DNA of 64,000 nucleotides, taken from Streptomyces sp. SID8374 (GTDB lineage: Bacteria; Actinomycetota; Actinomycetes; Streptomycetales; Streptomycetaceae). Positions 52,946 through 62,700 of the stretch are shown piece after piece (positions within the stretch are counted from its first letter, which is position 1; every line of letters starts with the position of its first letter). Made by a program: the position numbers and the translations under genes. The DNA is taken from assembly GCF_009865135.1 (NCBI RefSeq), contig NZ_WWGH01000002.1, positions 1,984,001-2,048,000 on the forward strand, given 5' to 3'. The notes beneath the pieces are model-generated. The model was given only the letters and a program-made list of their open reading frames with translations. It searched no databases and was not told where the DNA came from.

Positions 52946-54106
52946 CTAGCGCGCCGTGAGCCGGTACAGCCGGTGGAACGGGTGCCCCACGTCGATCACC
53001 CTGGTGTCGAGTCCCGCCTCGGCGGCGTACGTACGTACGGTCTCCGGGCGCATCACCGTGCCCGTGGCCGCGCTCGGCGTCCGGCTCATCCCGACCGGCA
53101 GGCAGTGCAGCACGCTGACGGCGTAGTGGAAGCGTTCGCTGTCCGGCGCGGCCGGGGTGAACCGCTCGCCGACCGACGGCTCCATCAGCAGCACCGCGCC
53201 CCCGGGCGCCAGCAGCCGGCGGCAGGCCTTCAGTACGTCGACGGGGGCGGACATGTCGTGCAGGGCGTCGAAGACGCAGACCAGGGTGTGGCCCGCGGGA
53301 CCGGCCTCGCCCGCGTCGCCCGCGCCGAAGCGCACCCGGGCGCGCAGCCCCTCGGCGGGGTCGGTGGCGGCGAGGTTGGCCTCGGCGTCCCGGACCGACG
53401 CCTCGTCGAGGTCGAGTCCGTGCACCTCGGCGTCGGGGAACATCCGGGCCAGCGCCAGGGTGGAGAGGCCGGAGCCGCAGGCCACATCGGCGATGCTGCT
53501 GCCCGGGACCCGCAGCCGGGCCTCGATGTCGGGCAGATGGCGGCTGATCCAGCCGGGCAGATGGTGCTCGAACACGCCCCGGTTCAGCCCTGCCTGACCC
53601 CCGCGCAGCGCCTCGCCGTAGGCCGCGTAGGGGAGGCCGCGGCGGTCGCGGTAGGCCTCCACCAGCTGCGGCAGCACGGCCGCCATGCCGCCGATCGGCA
53701 TCACCACCAAGGGTGCGATCCAGTTCGGGCTGTCCGCGTCGAGAAGTGCCTCGGCGTGGGCCGGCGGCAGGGTGAACCGCCGTTCCTCCGGCGGGGCTTG
53801 GGGCGCGTCGACGGTGAGCACACCGGCGCAGGTCTGCTGTTCCAGCCACTCCCGGACCATCCGGGCGTCGAGACCGCTCTCCCCGGCCACGCGCGCGGCC
53901 GTGGCGGCGCCGGTGCGGCGTAACGCGTCGTACAGGCCCAGTTCCAGGCCCAGGAAGCAGGTCATCAGCTCGGCCGAGGCGAGCCCTGCGCCGAAGAGCC
54001 GTACGGAGAAGGCCTGCGCGGGCCCTTCGGGTGGCGCGGCGGGTTTTCCCCGCTGTGCGGGCGGTATGCCGGGGCGGGCGGCGGTGGGGCGGAAGGCGGG
54101 GGACAC
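52946..54106 (-). CDS. SAM-dependent methyltransferase with N-terminal winged helix
   Basis: About 386 aa. The N-terminal dimerisation/winged-helix part (LGLELGLYDALRRTGAATAARVA) is followed by a class I SAM fold with motif I in ADVACGSGLSTLALARMFP, the acidic end of strand 2 in VHGLDLDE, and CVFDALHDMSAPVDVLKACRRLL. The same architecture occurs in methyltransferases acting on O, N or C of secondary metabolites. Start uncertain: a GTG at 54106, six bases past the VOC stop, is chosen as consistent with an operon; the first 45 residues are Pro-rich. It probably tailors the product or the aryl acid. Confidence 0.8.
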   Translation of the reverse strand: MSPAFRPTAARPGIPPAQRGKPAAPPEGPAQAFSVRLFGAGLASAELMTCFLGLELGLYDALRRTGAATAARVAGESGLDARMVREWLEQQTCAGVLTVDAPQAPPEERRFTLPPAHAEALLDADSPNWIAPLVVMPIGGMAAVLPQLVEAYRDRRGLPYAAYGEALRGGQAGLNRGVFEHHLPGWISRHLPDIEARLRVPGSSIADVACGSGLSTLALARMFPDAEVHGLDLDEASVRDAEANLAATDPAEGLRARVRFGAGDAGEAGPAGHTLVCVFDALHDMSAPVDVLKACRRLLAPGGAVLLMEPSVGERFTPAAPDSERFHYAVSVLHCLPVGMSRTPSAATGTVMRPETVRTYAAEAGLDTRVIDVGHPFHRLYRLTAR

Positions 54107-54111
54107 GGCGG

Positions 54112-54462
54112 TCAGAGGTGGGCGAGGACGTTGACGACGTTGCCGTCGGTGTCCTTGTAGAAGAAGCGCCTGACTCCCCACTCCTCGTCCGCCGGTCCGT
54201 ACAGGATCTCCAGACCGGCGGAACGGGCCCCTTCCAGGGCCGCTTCCAGGTCCTCCACCTCGATGGAGGCCGCGGGGTTCACCGGTCCCGTGGGGTCCTT
54301 GGTGATCAGGCTGACCTGCACGGAGTGGTCCGTGGGCGGGGCGAGGGTGGCGATCCAGCCGTGATTCATGATCACTTCCATCCCGGTGACCCGGACATGG
54401 GCCGCCACTGCGGAATCGAGATCGCTCACCGTGAGCAGGGGCATCGCGCGGAGTACAGACAT
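54112..54462 (-). CDS. VOC-family protein (glyoxalase/bleomycin-resistance fold)
   Basis: A 116-aa protein with the paired beta-alpha-beta-beta-beta modules of the vicinal oxygen chelate superfamily: MPLLTVSDLDSAVAAHVRVTG at the start and GPADEEWGVRRFFYKDTDGNVVNVLAHL at the end. Members include metal-dependent enzymes and drug-sequestering resistance proteins. The gene sits just upstream of the methyltransferase on the same strand and inside the biosynthetic locus, so a product-binding resistance role or a small tailoring role is plausible; neither is proven. The ATG sixteen codons into the longest frame was chosen because the residues before it are not domain-like. Confidence 0.8.
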   Translation of the reverse strand: MSVLRAMPLLTVSDLDSAVAAHVRVTGMEVIMNHGWIATLAPPTDHSVQVSLITKDPTGPVNPAASIEVEDLEAALEGARSAGLEILYGPADEEWGVRRFFYKDTDGNVVNVLAHL

Positions 54463-54623
54463 GCTCGCCAGCCTAGCCAGCGCTCCACGAGGGCCGGGGC
54501 GCCTTTCCACCCTCTTTCACCCCCGTGTCGCGGGCCACCGGGCCGCCGTACGTTCTGAGTCGATCGGCCCCCTCGCACCAGCGTGCGCCGGCCGAACCCG
54601 CCAACCCCATGAGGAGGACTGAC

Positions 54624-56003
54624 GTGGGACTCGTCACCGCGACCGGCACAGCCATCCCGGAATCCAGGCTCGCGGAGCTGGGTGAGGCGATCAGGGGCCG
54701 GACCATCACCCCGCAGGACGCCGACTACGACGAGCGCAAGCAGATCTGGAACGGCTACTTCCAGAAGAGCCCCGGAGCCATCGTCCAGGTGGACGGTGCC
54801 TCCGACGTCGTCAAGGTCGTCAACTTCGCCCGCGACAACGACATCGAACTCGCCATCAAGGGCGGCGGCCACTGCTTCGCGGGCACCGGCACCGTCGAGG
54901 GCGGGCTGCTGCTGGACACCTCGCGGCTGCGCGGCATCCGGGTCGACCCCGCCAAGCGCCGGCTGGTCGTGCAGCCCGGACTCGAACAGGGCGACGTCGA
55001 CGCCGAGACCACCAGCTTCGGCCTGGCCGTCACCGGCTCCCAGGAGTCCTACATCGGCATCGGCGGGCTCGCCCTCGGGGGCGGCCTCGGCTGGCTCGCC
55101 CGCTACCGCGGCCTGCTCGTCGACAACCTGGTCTCCGCCGACCTCGTGCTCGCCGACGGCCGGCTGGTCACCACCACCGCCGAGGAGCACCCCGACCTCT
55201 TCTGGGCGATCCGCGGCGGCGGCGGCAACTTCGGCGTGGCCACCCGCTTCGAGTTCGACCTCCACCCGCAGGGCGACTGCATGGCGGGGCTGCTCGCCTT
55301 CCCCATCGACCAGACCGTCCAAGTGGCCCGGCGGCTGGACGAGTTCAACCGGAGCGCCCCCGACGAGCTGACCACCTCCTTCGCCTTCCTCACCGCCCCG
55401 GGCGGCGAGCCGGCGATCGGCCTGGGCTTCGTGCACGCGGCCCCCGACGGTTCCACCGAGAGCCTGATCGACCAGATGCGCGGGCTGGGCACCAACGCGC
55501 TCCTCGACCACTGCGGGCCGATGCCCTACGTGGCGGTGCAGCGGATGCTGGACGAGAACACCGTCGCCGGGCACCGCTACTACCCGCGCTCCTTCCTGCT
55601 GCCCGAACTGCGCGACGAGCCGCTCCAGATCCTGGCCGACGGCTTCGTCAACGCCCCCTCCGAACGCAGCCTGGTCGGCGGCGGGTTGATGGGCGGGGTG
55701 ATGTCGGACGTGCCGGCGGAGCAGACGCCGTTCCTGCACCGCGAGGGCTATCTGACCAGCATCCTCACCTCCTGGACCGACCCGGCCAAGGACGAGGAGG
55801 CGGTCGAGTGGACCGAGAAGGTGTACGCCGAGCTGCTGCCGTACACCACCGGCGCGGTCTACGCCAACCACCTCGGCGCGGACTCCGCCGAGCGGATCGA
55901 GGACGCGTACGGCACCAACTTCGAGCGGCTGACCCGGATCAAGGCCGCCTACGACCCCGCGAACTTCTTCCACACCAACAACAACATCAAGCCCGCGAGC
56001 TGA
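54624..56003 (+). CDS. FAD-linked oxidase, berberine-bridge type
   Basis: A 459-aa flavoenzyme of the PCMH/BBE family. The FAD-attachment His lies in KGGGHCFAGTG, the pyrophosphate-binding stretch is GIGGLALGGGLGWLARYRG, and the BBE-type C-terminus NFFHTNNNIKP is present. In bicovalent family members a Cys precedes the GG(H/L) stretch; here it is Gly, so the flavin is probably held only through His. The GTG at 54624 has GAGGAGG ahead. Enzymes of this type oxidise alcohols or C-N bonds; in this setting it may dehydrogenate a thiazoline/thiazolidine or a side chain, which is inference. Confidence 0.88.
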   Translation: MGLVTATGTAIPESRLAELGEAIRGRTITPQDADYDERKQIWNGYFQKSPGAIVQVDGASDVVKVVNFARDNDIELAIKGGGHCFAGTGTVEGGLLLDTSRLRGIRVDPAKRRLVVQPGLEQGDVDAETTSFGLAVTGSQESYIGIGGLALGGGLGWLARYRGLLVDNLVSADLVLADGRLVTTTAEEHPDLFWAIRGGGGNFGVATRFEFDLHPQGDCMAGLLAFPIDQTVQVARRLDEFNRSAPDELTTSFAFLTAPGGEPAIGLGFVHAAPDGSTESLIDQMRGLGTNALLDHCGPMPYVAVQRMLDENTVAGHRYYPRSFLLPELRDEPLQILADGFVNAPSERSLVGGGLMGGVMSDVPAEQTPFLHREGYLTSILTSWTDPAKDEEAVEWTEKVYAELLPYTTGAVYANHLGADSAERIEDAYGTNFERLTRIKAAYDPANFFHTNNNIKPAS

Positions 56004-56022
56004 GGGCCCGCCCGCCCCACGG

Positions 56023-56057
56023 CGAAGCCCGGACCCCTGGGAGGGGCCCGGGCTTCG
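56023..56057. terminator. Bidirectional hairpin between the FAD oxidase and O-MT genes
   Basis: CGAAGCCCGG (56023-56032) pairs with CCGGGCTTCG (56048-56057); after one mismatch the stem continues five more pairs (CCCCT/GAGGGG side). It lies between convergent stops at 56003 and 56077. Confidence 0.85.
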
Positions 56058-56076
56058 TCGCTCTACGGGCAGCTGC

Positions 56077-56715
56077 TCAGCCGGCCCGGCGGATCACGGT
56101 GACGCCCTCGCGCACGGTGAGCACGCTCTGCCGTACCCGGTCGTCGGCTGCGACATGGGCGTTGAACGCGCGCATGGCGACGGTGTCGGGCTGCTGGTCC
56201 CGCTCGTTGGCGACCCCGCCGAACTGGAGCACGTTGTCGGCCAGGATCAGCCCGTGCGGGGACAGCTTGGGCAGCACCGCCTCGTAGTAGTCGACGTACC
56301 CGGTCTTGTCGGCATCGATGAAGACCAGGTCGAAGGGGCCGGGCAGCCCCTCCACCGACGGCAGGGCCGGGCCCTCCAGCAGCCGGATGCGGTCGGCCCA
56401 GGGCGAGGCCCCGAAGTGCTTGCGGGCGATCGAGGCGTGCAGCGGGCTCAGTTCGCAGGTGAGGAGCTCGGCGTCGGCGGGCATCGCCTCGGCCATGCAC
56501 AGGGCGGAGTAGCCGGTGAACGTGCCGATCTCCAGGATGCGGCGGGGCCGCAGGGCGAAGACCAGGGCGGCCAGGAACTCCCCCTCCAGGCTCCCCACCA
56601 TCATGGCGGGCAGCTCGGTCCCGGCCTCCGTGTCGGCGACCAGCCCGGCCAGCCAGGGCGGCGCGGGGGAGGAGGCCTCCTCGGCGTACTTCTCCACGAC
56701 GGGTCGTACGATCAT
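56077..56715 (-). CDS. Cation-dependent O-methyltransferase (CCoAOMT-like)
   Basis: A 212-aa SAM enzyme of the caffeoyl-CoA/catechol O-methyltransferase family. The SAM motif is ILEIGTFTGYSALCMAEAMP, and the metal-binding region is FDLVFIDADKTGYVDYYEAVL with the later ADNVLQFGG. Family members methylate one hydroxyl of a catechol or ortho-diphenol, which hints that the product or starter carries vicinal oxygens on its ring. It is the last gene of the five-gene NRPS operon; its ATG overlaps the thioesterase stop (ATGA). Confidence 0.92.
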   Translation of the reverse strand: MIVRPVVEKYAEEASSPAPPWLAGLVADTEAGTELPAMMVGSLEGEFLAALVFALRPRRILEIGTFTGYSALCMAEAMPADAELLTCELSPLHASIARKHFGASPWADRIRLLEGPALPSVEGLPGPFDLVFIDADKTGYVDYYEAVLPKLSPHGLILADNVLQFGGVANERDQQPDTVAMRAFNAHVAADDRVRQSVLTVREGVTVIRRAG

Positions 56716-57503
56716 CCTCGGTTCCTTCCGGCGGGGTCGGTGGGGGCATCCCGGGGGCGGCCGCGCAGTCGCTGTTCCAGCCAGGCCGTCAACGCGGCCT
56801 GGGCGTCGCCGCGCAGGTAGAAGTGGCCGCCCGGGAAGCGGACCAGCTCGGTGTCGGCGGAGGTGGCCGCCGCCCACGCCGCCGCGTCCTCCGTGTCGAC
56901 CTCCGGGTCCTCGGTGCCGTAGCAGACGCTCACCGGCACCGAGAGGTCGCGGCCGGGCGGCGGACGGTAGGTGCCCACCAGGCGGTAGTCCGCCCGGAGC
57001 GCGGGCAGCGCCATCTCGCGTACGCCCGGCAGCCGCAGCAGCTGCTCGTCGGTGCCGCCGAGCGAGCACACGTCGTCCCAGAGCCGGTCGTCGTCCAGGT
57101 GCTTGTCGTCGGGCCGCTGCCGGGCCGGGCCGGGGCGGCCGGAGACGACCAGCCGCTCCGGGAGCGTCCCGCCCACCGCGCCCAGGAGGCGGGTGATCTC
57201 GTGCGCGACGGAGGCACCCATGCTGTGCCCGAAGAACCACACGGGCCGGTCGTCGAGGTACGCCAGCGCCTTGGCCAGCGGCTCCACGAGGCCCGGCATG
57301 TCGGTGCAGCAGGGGTCGCCGATGCGGTCCTCCCGGCCGGGGTACTGCACCACCCAGCCCTCCACCTCGTCGGGGAGGTCACGCACCAGGGGGCGGTAGA
57401 AGCTCGCGGAGCCGCCGCCGTGCGGGAAGAACACCACCCGCAGCCGGGCCCGGGGGCGCGGGAAGTAGCCGCGCAGCCAGGGGCTGGGGACCTCGGTGCT
57501 CAT
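56712..57503 (-). CDS. Type II thioesterase (PchC/GrsT-like)
   Basis: A 263-aa stand-alone thioesterase that clears misprimed or stalled carriers on NRPS lines. The nucleophile is S94 in FFGHSMGA, the N-terminal oxyanion region is VVFFPHGGGSASFYRPL, QYPGREDRI is family-typical, and the catalytic His is in RFPGGHFYL. It overlaps the imine reductase stop and the O-MT start by four bases on each side. Pyochelin loci also carry such an enzyme (PchC). Confidence 0.94.
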   Translation of the reverse strand: MSTEVPSPWLRGYFPRPRARLRVVFFPHGGGSASFYRPLVRDLPDEVEGWVVQYPGREDRIGDPCCTDMPGLVEPLAKALAYLDDRPVWFFGHSMGASVAHEITRLLGAVGGTLPERLVVSGRPGPARQRPDDKHLDDDRLWDDVCSLGGTDEQLLRLPGVREMALPALRADYRLVGTYRPPPGRDLSVPVSVCYGTEDPEVDTEDAAAWAAATSADTELVRFPGGHFYLRGDAQAALTAWLEQRLRGRPRDAPTDPAGRNRG

Positions 57504-58576
57504 GGCTTCACCTCCAACAGGTCTGCCGTTGAAAGGAGTTCGGGCGGCTCCGGGTGGTGCAGCCGGACCGGTCCGCATGCCTCGGCCACGCTCATCGCCA
57601 GCCTGGCCAGGGCGATGTGGTACTGCACGTGCCCCCGGCTGTCGGCGCCCGCCCGCACGTCGTCCCAGGTCTCGCGCATCGCCCGCGCCGTGGCCTGCGG
57701 CCACAGCTCGCGCAGCACCTCGGTGTACGAGGCGCCCTCGGCGGGCCCCAGGTGCTGCACGCTCGGCACCCGGAGATGAGGGGCGGCGGAGTCGCCGAAG
57801 CGGACCAGCTCCTTCATGTCGCCGGGCATGTGCGGGCGCATGCTCCACTCCACCGGGCCGTGCGTGTTGACCAGGGTGAGGTGGCCGCCGTCCGTGCCCA
57901 GGGTGATGCGGTGGAACAGATGGCTGTAATTGTCCGGGTCGGCGGGCGCCAGCTCGTTCTGGAGCCGGAAGGACATCGGGACACCGGCGAAACGCCCGGT
58001 GAGACTCCGGTACGGCGCCCCCTCCGGGCCCGCTAGCACCCCGTCGACCCCGTGCGGGCGGATCGCCCCCAGCGCGCGGCCCAGGATGTCGAAGACCGTG
58101 TAGAGCACCTGGAAGGCGCAGGTCACATCGAGGAAGAGCGGCCGCTGCCGGGCCACCAGGTCGCGGGCGACCTCGATGAACCGGCGCACCGGCTCCACCT
58201 GGGGGTAGTGGGTGTTCAACCGGAACACCACACCGGCCTCGGTGGCGGCCCGCAGGCAGGCGACCAGTTCGTCGGGGTGCAGCGGGTGCTCCTGGAGCAC
58301 ATGCAGGCCGCGGCGCATCAGCGCCTGCGAGAGCGCCGGGCCCGGACCGCCGTTCATCACCCCGCCGATGACCACACAGGCCAGGTCGACATCGCCGGGC
58401 ACCTCCTCGACCGCCGACCACAGCGGTACGCCGTAGTGCTCGGCGCAGGCGCGGCTGCGGGCGCTCCCGGAGGCGAGGATCCCGGCCAGCTCGAAGTCGT
58501 GGTCGGCCCGCTCGAAGGCCGCCAGATAGGCGCGGCCGAAACCGGTGCCGGCCACCAGGACGCGCGGCCGGGTCAC
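57500..58576 (-). CDS. Thiazolinyl imine reductase (PchG/Irp3 family)
   Basis: A 358-aa NADPH-dependent reductase. PchG and Irp3/YbtU reduce a carrier-bound thiazoline C=N to thiazolidine in pyochelin and yersiniabactin. Family features seen are the nucleotide loop VLVAGTGFGRAYLAAFE, LAGILASGSARSRACAEHYGVPL, the ACVVIGG strand, and RGLHVLQEHPLHPDELVACLRAA, which is highly characteristic. The GTG start overlaps the upstream gene (GTGA). Together with the Cy-A-MT-PCP-TE synthetase it predicts an N-methylated thiazolidine at the C-terminus of the product. Confidence 0.95.
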   Translation of the reverse strand: MTRPRVLVAGTGFGRAYLAAFERADHDFELAGILASGSARSRACAEHYGVPLWSAVEEVPGDVDLACVVIGGVMNGGPGPALSQALMRRGLHVLQEHPLHPDELVACLRAATEAGVVFRLNTHYPQVEPVRRFIEVARDLVARQRPLFLDVTCAFQVLYTVFDILGRALGAIRPHGVDGVLAGPEGAPYRSLTGRFAGVPMSFRLQNELAPADPDNYSHLFHRITLGTDGGHLTLVNTHGPVEWSMRPHMPGDMKELVRFGDSAAPHLRVPSVQHLGPAEGASYTEVLRELWPQATARAMRETWDDVRAGADSRGHVQYHIALARLAMSVAEACGPVRLHHPEPPELLSTADLLEVKP

Positions 58577-59712
58577 AGCTCGCCTTCCTCCATGGCGCGG
58601 GCCGCGAGGATCGGCCGGTCGGTGACGTCCAGCAACCCGACCGCGGGTTCGGCCCGCAGGGCGGCGAGCACCGGTTCGGCGTCCAGTACGTCGGAGCCGA
58701 AGTGCACCCCCGGGGAGAGCCCCCCGCCGAGCACCGCCAGCACCGCCAGCGCCGCGGCCAGCCCGGTCAGGGCGTAGGTGTCGTCGGCGCGCAGGGCCAG
58801 GCTCCGGGTGGCGGGCCTCCCGTCGTCGAGGCCCGTGACCTCGAACAGCATCAGCTGGAAGGGGTCCCGGCCGAACAGGTCCAGGGCCGCCGCGCGCGTC
58901 AGCTCCTCGGCCGCCTCGGCGAGCCCGGACTCACCGCGCATCGCCCCCTGGAGCCGGCTCAGGCAGTTCATCATGTGCGCGCCGCCGTCGAAGACGTTGT
59001 ACCAGTCGATCTCGCTCAGCCCGGTGATCTCGGGGAGCCGCGCGGACTCGAAGCTGAGGTAGGGGTAGACGTCGACCCGGTTGCCCGCGTAAGGCAGTTC
59101 GACACCGGTACGCGGTTCCAGCTCGCGTTCCACGCGGATACCGCCCCGGATCGCGCCGCGGGCCTCGCCGTAGGCGCCGCCCATGGAGAGCAGGTAGTCG
59201 GCGGCCCCGGCCGGGGTGAGCCGGTCCATCGTGCCGACATAGGCCGTGAGCCGCCGCGGGTCGCTCATCGCGGTGCAGAGGTGGCGGGGGAGCAGCCCGG
59301 TCAGCCCGGGCTGCATCCCGGCGGTGATCACCGCCGTACCGGTGAACGTGCCCGGCCGCGTCAGCGCCTCCAGGAGCGGTTCGTCCCCGCCCGGATCGAC
59401 GTAGTCGGCACCGGCCGCCGCCGCTGCCCAGGCCACCCGGTCCAGGACCTGGTAGGAGGGGCCCGCGCAGTTGAGCACCACCCGGGCGCCCCGGCAGAAC
59501 TGCGCCAGCGACCGGCCGTCGTACAGGTCGACCGCGACGGCCTCACCGCGCAGGCCGCACTTGGCCAGCAGGGATTCGGCCTGCGCCCGGTCGCGCCCGC
59601 CGAGCCGGACGACGGCGTCGGGCCGGCGGTCCGCGATGGCCTGTACGGCGGCGGCGCCGACGGCACCGTAGGCGCCGACGACCGCGACCGTCGGGGTGAT
59701 GTGCTCGCTCAC
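58573..59712 (-). CDS. Saccharopine dehydrogenase-like NAD(P)-binding protein
   Basis: A 379-aa protein with the saccharopine dehydrogenase N-terminal Rossmann fold: TVAVVGAYGAVGAAAVQAI, RLGGRDRAQAESL, and VVLNCAGPSYQVLDRVAWAAAAAGADYVD. The catalytic C-terminal part is diverged and no lysine-pathway genes are near. It is wedged between the NRPS and the imine reductase, overlapping both by four bases, so it must act in the pathway. It could oxidise or reduce a second ring or imine, or act in release; the function is not deducible. The longer upstream frame runs into the NRPS coding region and was rejected; GTG at 59712 fits the overlap. Confidence 0.85.
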   Translation of the reverse strand: MSEHITPTVAVVGAYGAVGAAAVQAIADRRPDAVVRLGGRDRAQAESLLAKCGLRGEAVAVDLYDGRSLAQFCRGARVVLNCAGPSYQVLDRVAWAAAAAGADYVDPGGDEPLLEALTRPGTFTGTAVITAGMQPGLTGLLPRHLCTAMSDPRRLTAYVGTMDRLTPAGAADYLLSMGGAYGEARGAIRGGIRVERELEPRTGVELPYAGNRVDVYPYLSFESARLPEITGLSEIDWYNVFDGGAHMMNCLSRLQGAMRGESGLAEAAEELTRAAALDLFGRDPFQLMLFEVTGLDDGRPATRSLALRADDTYALTGLAAALAVLAVLGGGLSPGVHFGSDVLDAEPVLAALRAEPAVGLLDVTDRPILAARAMEEGEL

Positions 59713-62700
59713 GCGTCCTCCTCGGGCAGGTCGATCGCACCGGGAGCGACCAGCCCACGGCAGGTGAAGTGGTCTCCCGGAACCGTCTCCCGCCGCAGCC
59801 CCCCGACGCACACCGACTCCCAGAGCCCGGTCATGTCGGCGGCCATGGCGGGCCAGATCGGGGACTCCTCCGCGTGCACCAGCAGGCGGGCCTCCCCGGT
59901 GTAGATCCCCGGGTCGTGGGCGGCGACCAGGGCCGCCAGCGCCCGGCCCCGTACGAGCCGCCCGGCGATCTCGTCGGCGGTGCGGCCCAGCGCCCCGGCG
60001 ATCCTGGTGTGCCGCTCCTCGCGCGGGGTCGCGGCGGCCGCGGCCGCCACTTCGCCCACGGCCCGCAGCTCCGGTTCGTCCCGGTCGGCCAGGGCGGCCA
60101 GCGCTCCCGGCGCGATGTCACCGGCCGGGGCGAGCACGGCCAGCGCCCGGCCCAGCGCGGCGATGTCCGGGTAGTCCAGGGCGGCCGGGTCAAGCCCGCG
60201 GTCCAGGCAGAGCAGCGCCTCTTCGAGCAGGTCGTCGCGGACCGTGGCCGGAAGCGGGTAGCTGCTCAGCAGGGTCAGCCCGCACACCGGGGCGCCCAGC
60301 TCCACCAGCTGCTGTGCCACCGCCAGGGCCAGGACGCCCCCGCTGTGGGCACCGATCAGGTGGAAGGGGCCCGGGCTCAGCGCGCGTACCTTCGTCACGA
60401 TCTCCTGGGCCAGGTCCTCCAGGGACTGCCCGTCGGCCACCCGGACCGGGGGCACGACGGCCACCGGGTCCCGTTCGCCGAGGCCCGCGGCGAGCCGTCC
60501 GGCGTCCTCGCCCAGGCCGTCGCCGACCAGGACGTGCACCGGGTTGCCGAGGGCGTCCGCCGCTCCGGCCAGGGCGAGTTCGTCGTCCTCCCCGCCCTCC
60601 TCGGTCCCGGCCTGCCCCTGCTGGAGGAAGGCGGACAGCTCGCGTACCGAGGCGCCGCCGAGCAGTTCACGCAGCAGCTCGTCGAAGAAGACCTCGGCCG
60701 CGGCCGGAACCTGCTCGCGCAGGGCGGTGACGAGCTGGGCGGCCAGCAGCGAATCCCCGCCGAGGGCGTAGAAGTTGGTCTCCAGCGGGACCTCCGTCTC
60801 GCGCAGCACCTCCGCGTACACCCCGGCGACACCCAGCTCCAGCTCACCGGCCTCGTGCGGGCCGTCCTGGGAGACCACCGCCCCGGCGTTACGGTGCTGC
60901 TCGGCCCAGTCCGCGAGGGTGGCGCGGTCGACCTTGCCGTTGGCGGTCAGCGGCACCGCGTCCAGCACCTCGAAGCGCGAGGGGATCATCTCCGCCGGAA
61001 GCCGCTCGGCGAGCCGCCGGGTGAGCACCTCGGTATCGACCGGCTCGCGGTCGGTCTTGAAGCGGGCCGCGAAGACGTGCATGCCGATACGGGCCAGCTC
61101 GTCCTCCGGCGCCGGGACGCACAGCTCCAGATCGGCCCCGGCCTCGGCCAGCAGGCCGTACCACTGGTGGCGGCCGATGAACGTCTGGTCCTTGCCGTGC
61201 CGTACGTCCTGGAAGTCCCCGGCCGTGGCGTCGAAGAGGAACTCCATCGAGGTCAGGATCTGGTAGTTGTCACGGGTCGTCTCGATGAAGACCAGCCACC
61301 CGCCGGGCACCAGCGCCTCGCGCATCCGGCGCAGCACCGCGCGGGCGTCCTTGGCGTAGTGCATGACGTTGCCGCAGAGGATCACGTCCACCGAGTTCGG
61401 CCTCACCCCCTGCTCGCGGAAGGGCTCGTTGAAGTCGAACAGGGCGTAGTCGACCCAGGGGTGGTCCGCGAACCGCTCACCCGCCTTGTTCAGGAAGAAC
61501 TGCGACACATCGCTGAAGGTGTAGCGCACGTTCTCGCCGTCCAGCGCCGGAATGGTGTCGACGCTGGTGCCGCCGACCCCCGCCCCGACCTCCAGCACCC
61601 GCAGCGGCCGGCCGGTGGTGTTGCGCCGCGCCACCCCCAGCACGGTGCCGGTGGCCAGCCGGTTGAGGTAGCGGGAGAGGAAACCCTCCATGTAGGCGGC
61701 CTCGTGGATGCTCAGATCCCCCTCGGGGAAGAGCATCCGCAGCGGGTCGCGCTCGTCCCGCATCAGCTCCGCCAGATGGGCGGCGGCCAGCTTGAAGTAG
61801 TCCACCAGCTCCGGACGGTCGTTGGCCTCCGGCAGCAGCCGGTCGACCTCGGCCCAGGCCTCCTCGACGTCCTCGGGGGTGACCAGGCGCAGACAGCCGA
61901 AGGTGCCGTCCTCACCCTTGTCCAGGTAGCCGTTCTCCACACAGGCGGCCAGCCAGCGGCGTACCAGCCGCTCGTGCTTGGGCGCCACCCGGGCCAGCCG
62001 CATCACCTCGGAGGTGGTGTGGCGGGCCGCCGCGTCGGGCCACACGCCCTCCCGGCGCAGGACGTCGACCATGCGGCGCAGCGCCGCGTCGTCGAGTACG
62101 GCCGCGAACTCCACGACCTTCGCCACATCCACCCCGGCGCGGATCTCATCGGCCGACGCGAGGACTTCGGGCCGCAGGGTGGCGTCCACTGCGTGGTCGG
62201 CCGGGTCGGCCTGCGCCGGGGAGACGAAGGCGACCAGCCTGCGGTCGTTGCGCTCGCCCTGGGTGGCCACCGCCACCGCGTCCACCTGCGGGTCGGCGGC
62301 CAGGGCCGACTCCACCTCGGCCAGTTCGATGCGGTGGCCGCGGATCTTGACCTGCCGGTCGTCGCGGCCGATGAACTCGAGGGCCCCGTCGGGCAGATAG
62401 CGGGCGAGGTCGCCGGTGCGGTAGACCCGCTCACCGTCCGGCAGCTCCAGGAAGCTCGCCGCCGTTTTCGCCGGGTCGCCGAGATAGCCCTCGGCCAGGC
62501 CCGTACCGGCGATGTAGAGGTCACCGACGACGAGGTCGGGGCTGGGCCGCAGCGAGGCGTCCAGCACATGGAAGCGCTGGTTCTCCAGCGGAGTGCCGTA
62601 CGGGATGCTCGGCGCCTCGGGGTCGACCTCGCCGATCGGGTGGACGATCGACCAGATCGCCGCCTCGGTGGCGCCGCCCAGGCTGAACAGCTCCACCCGG

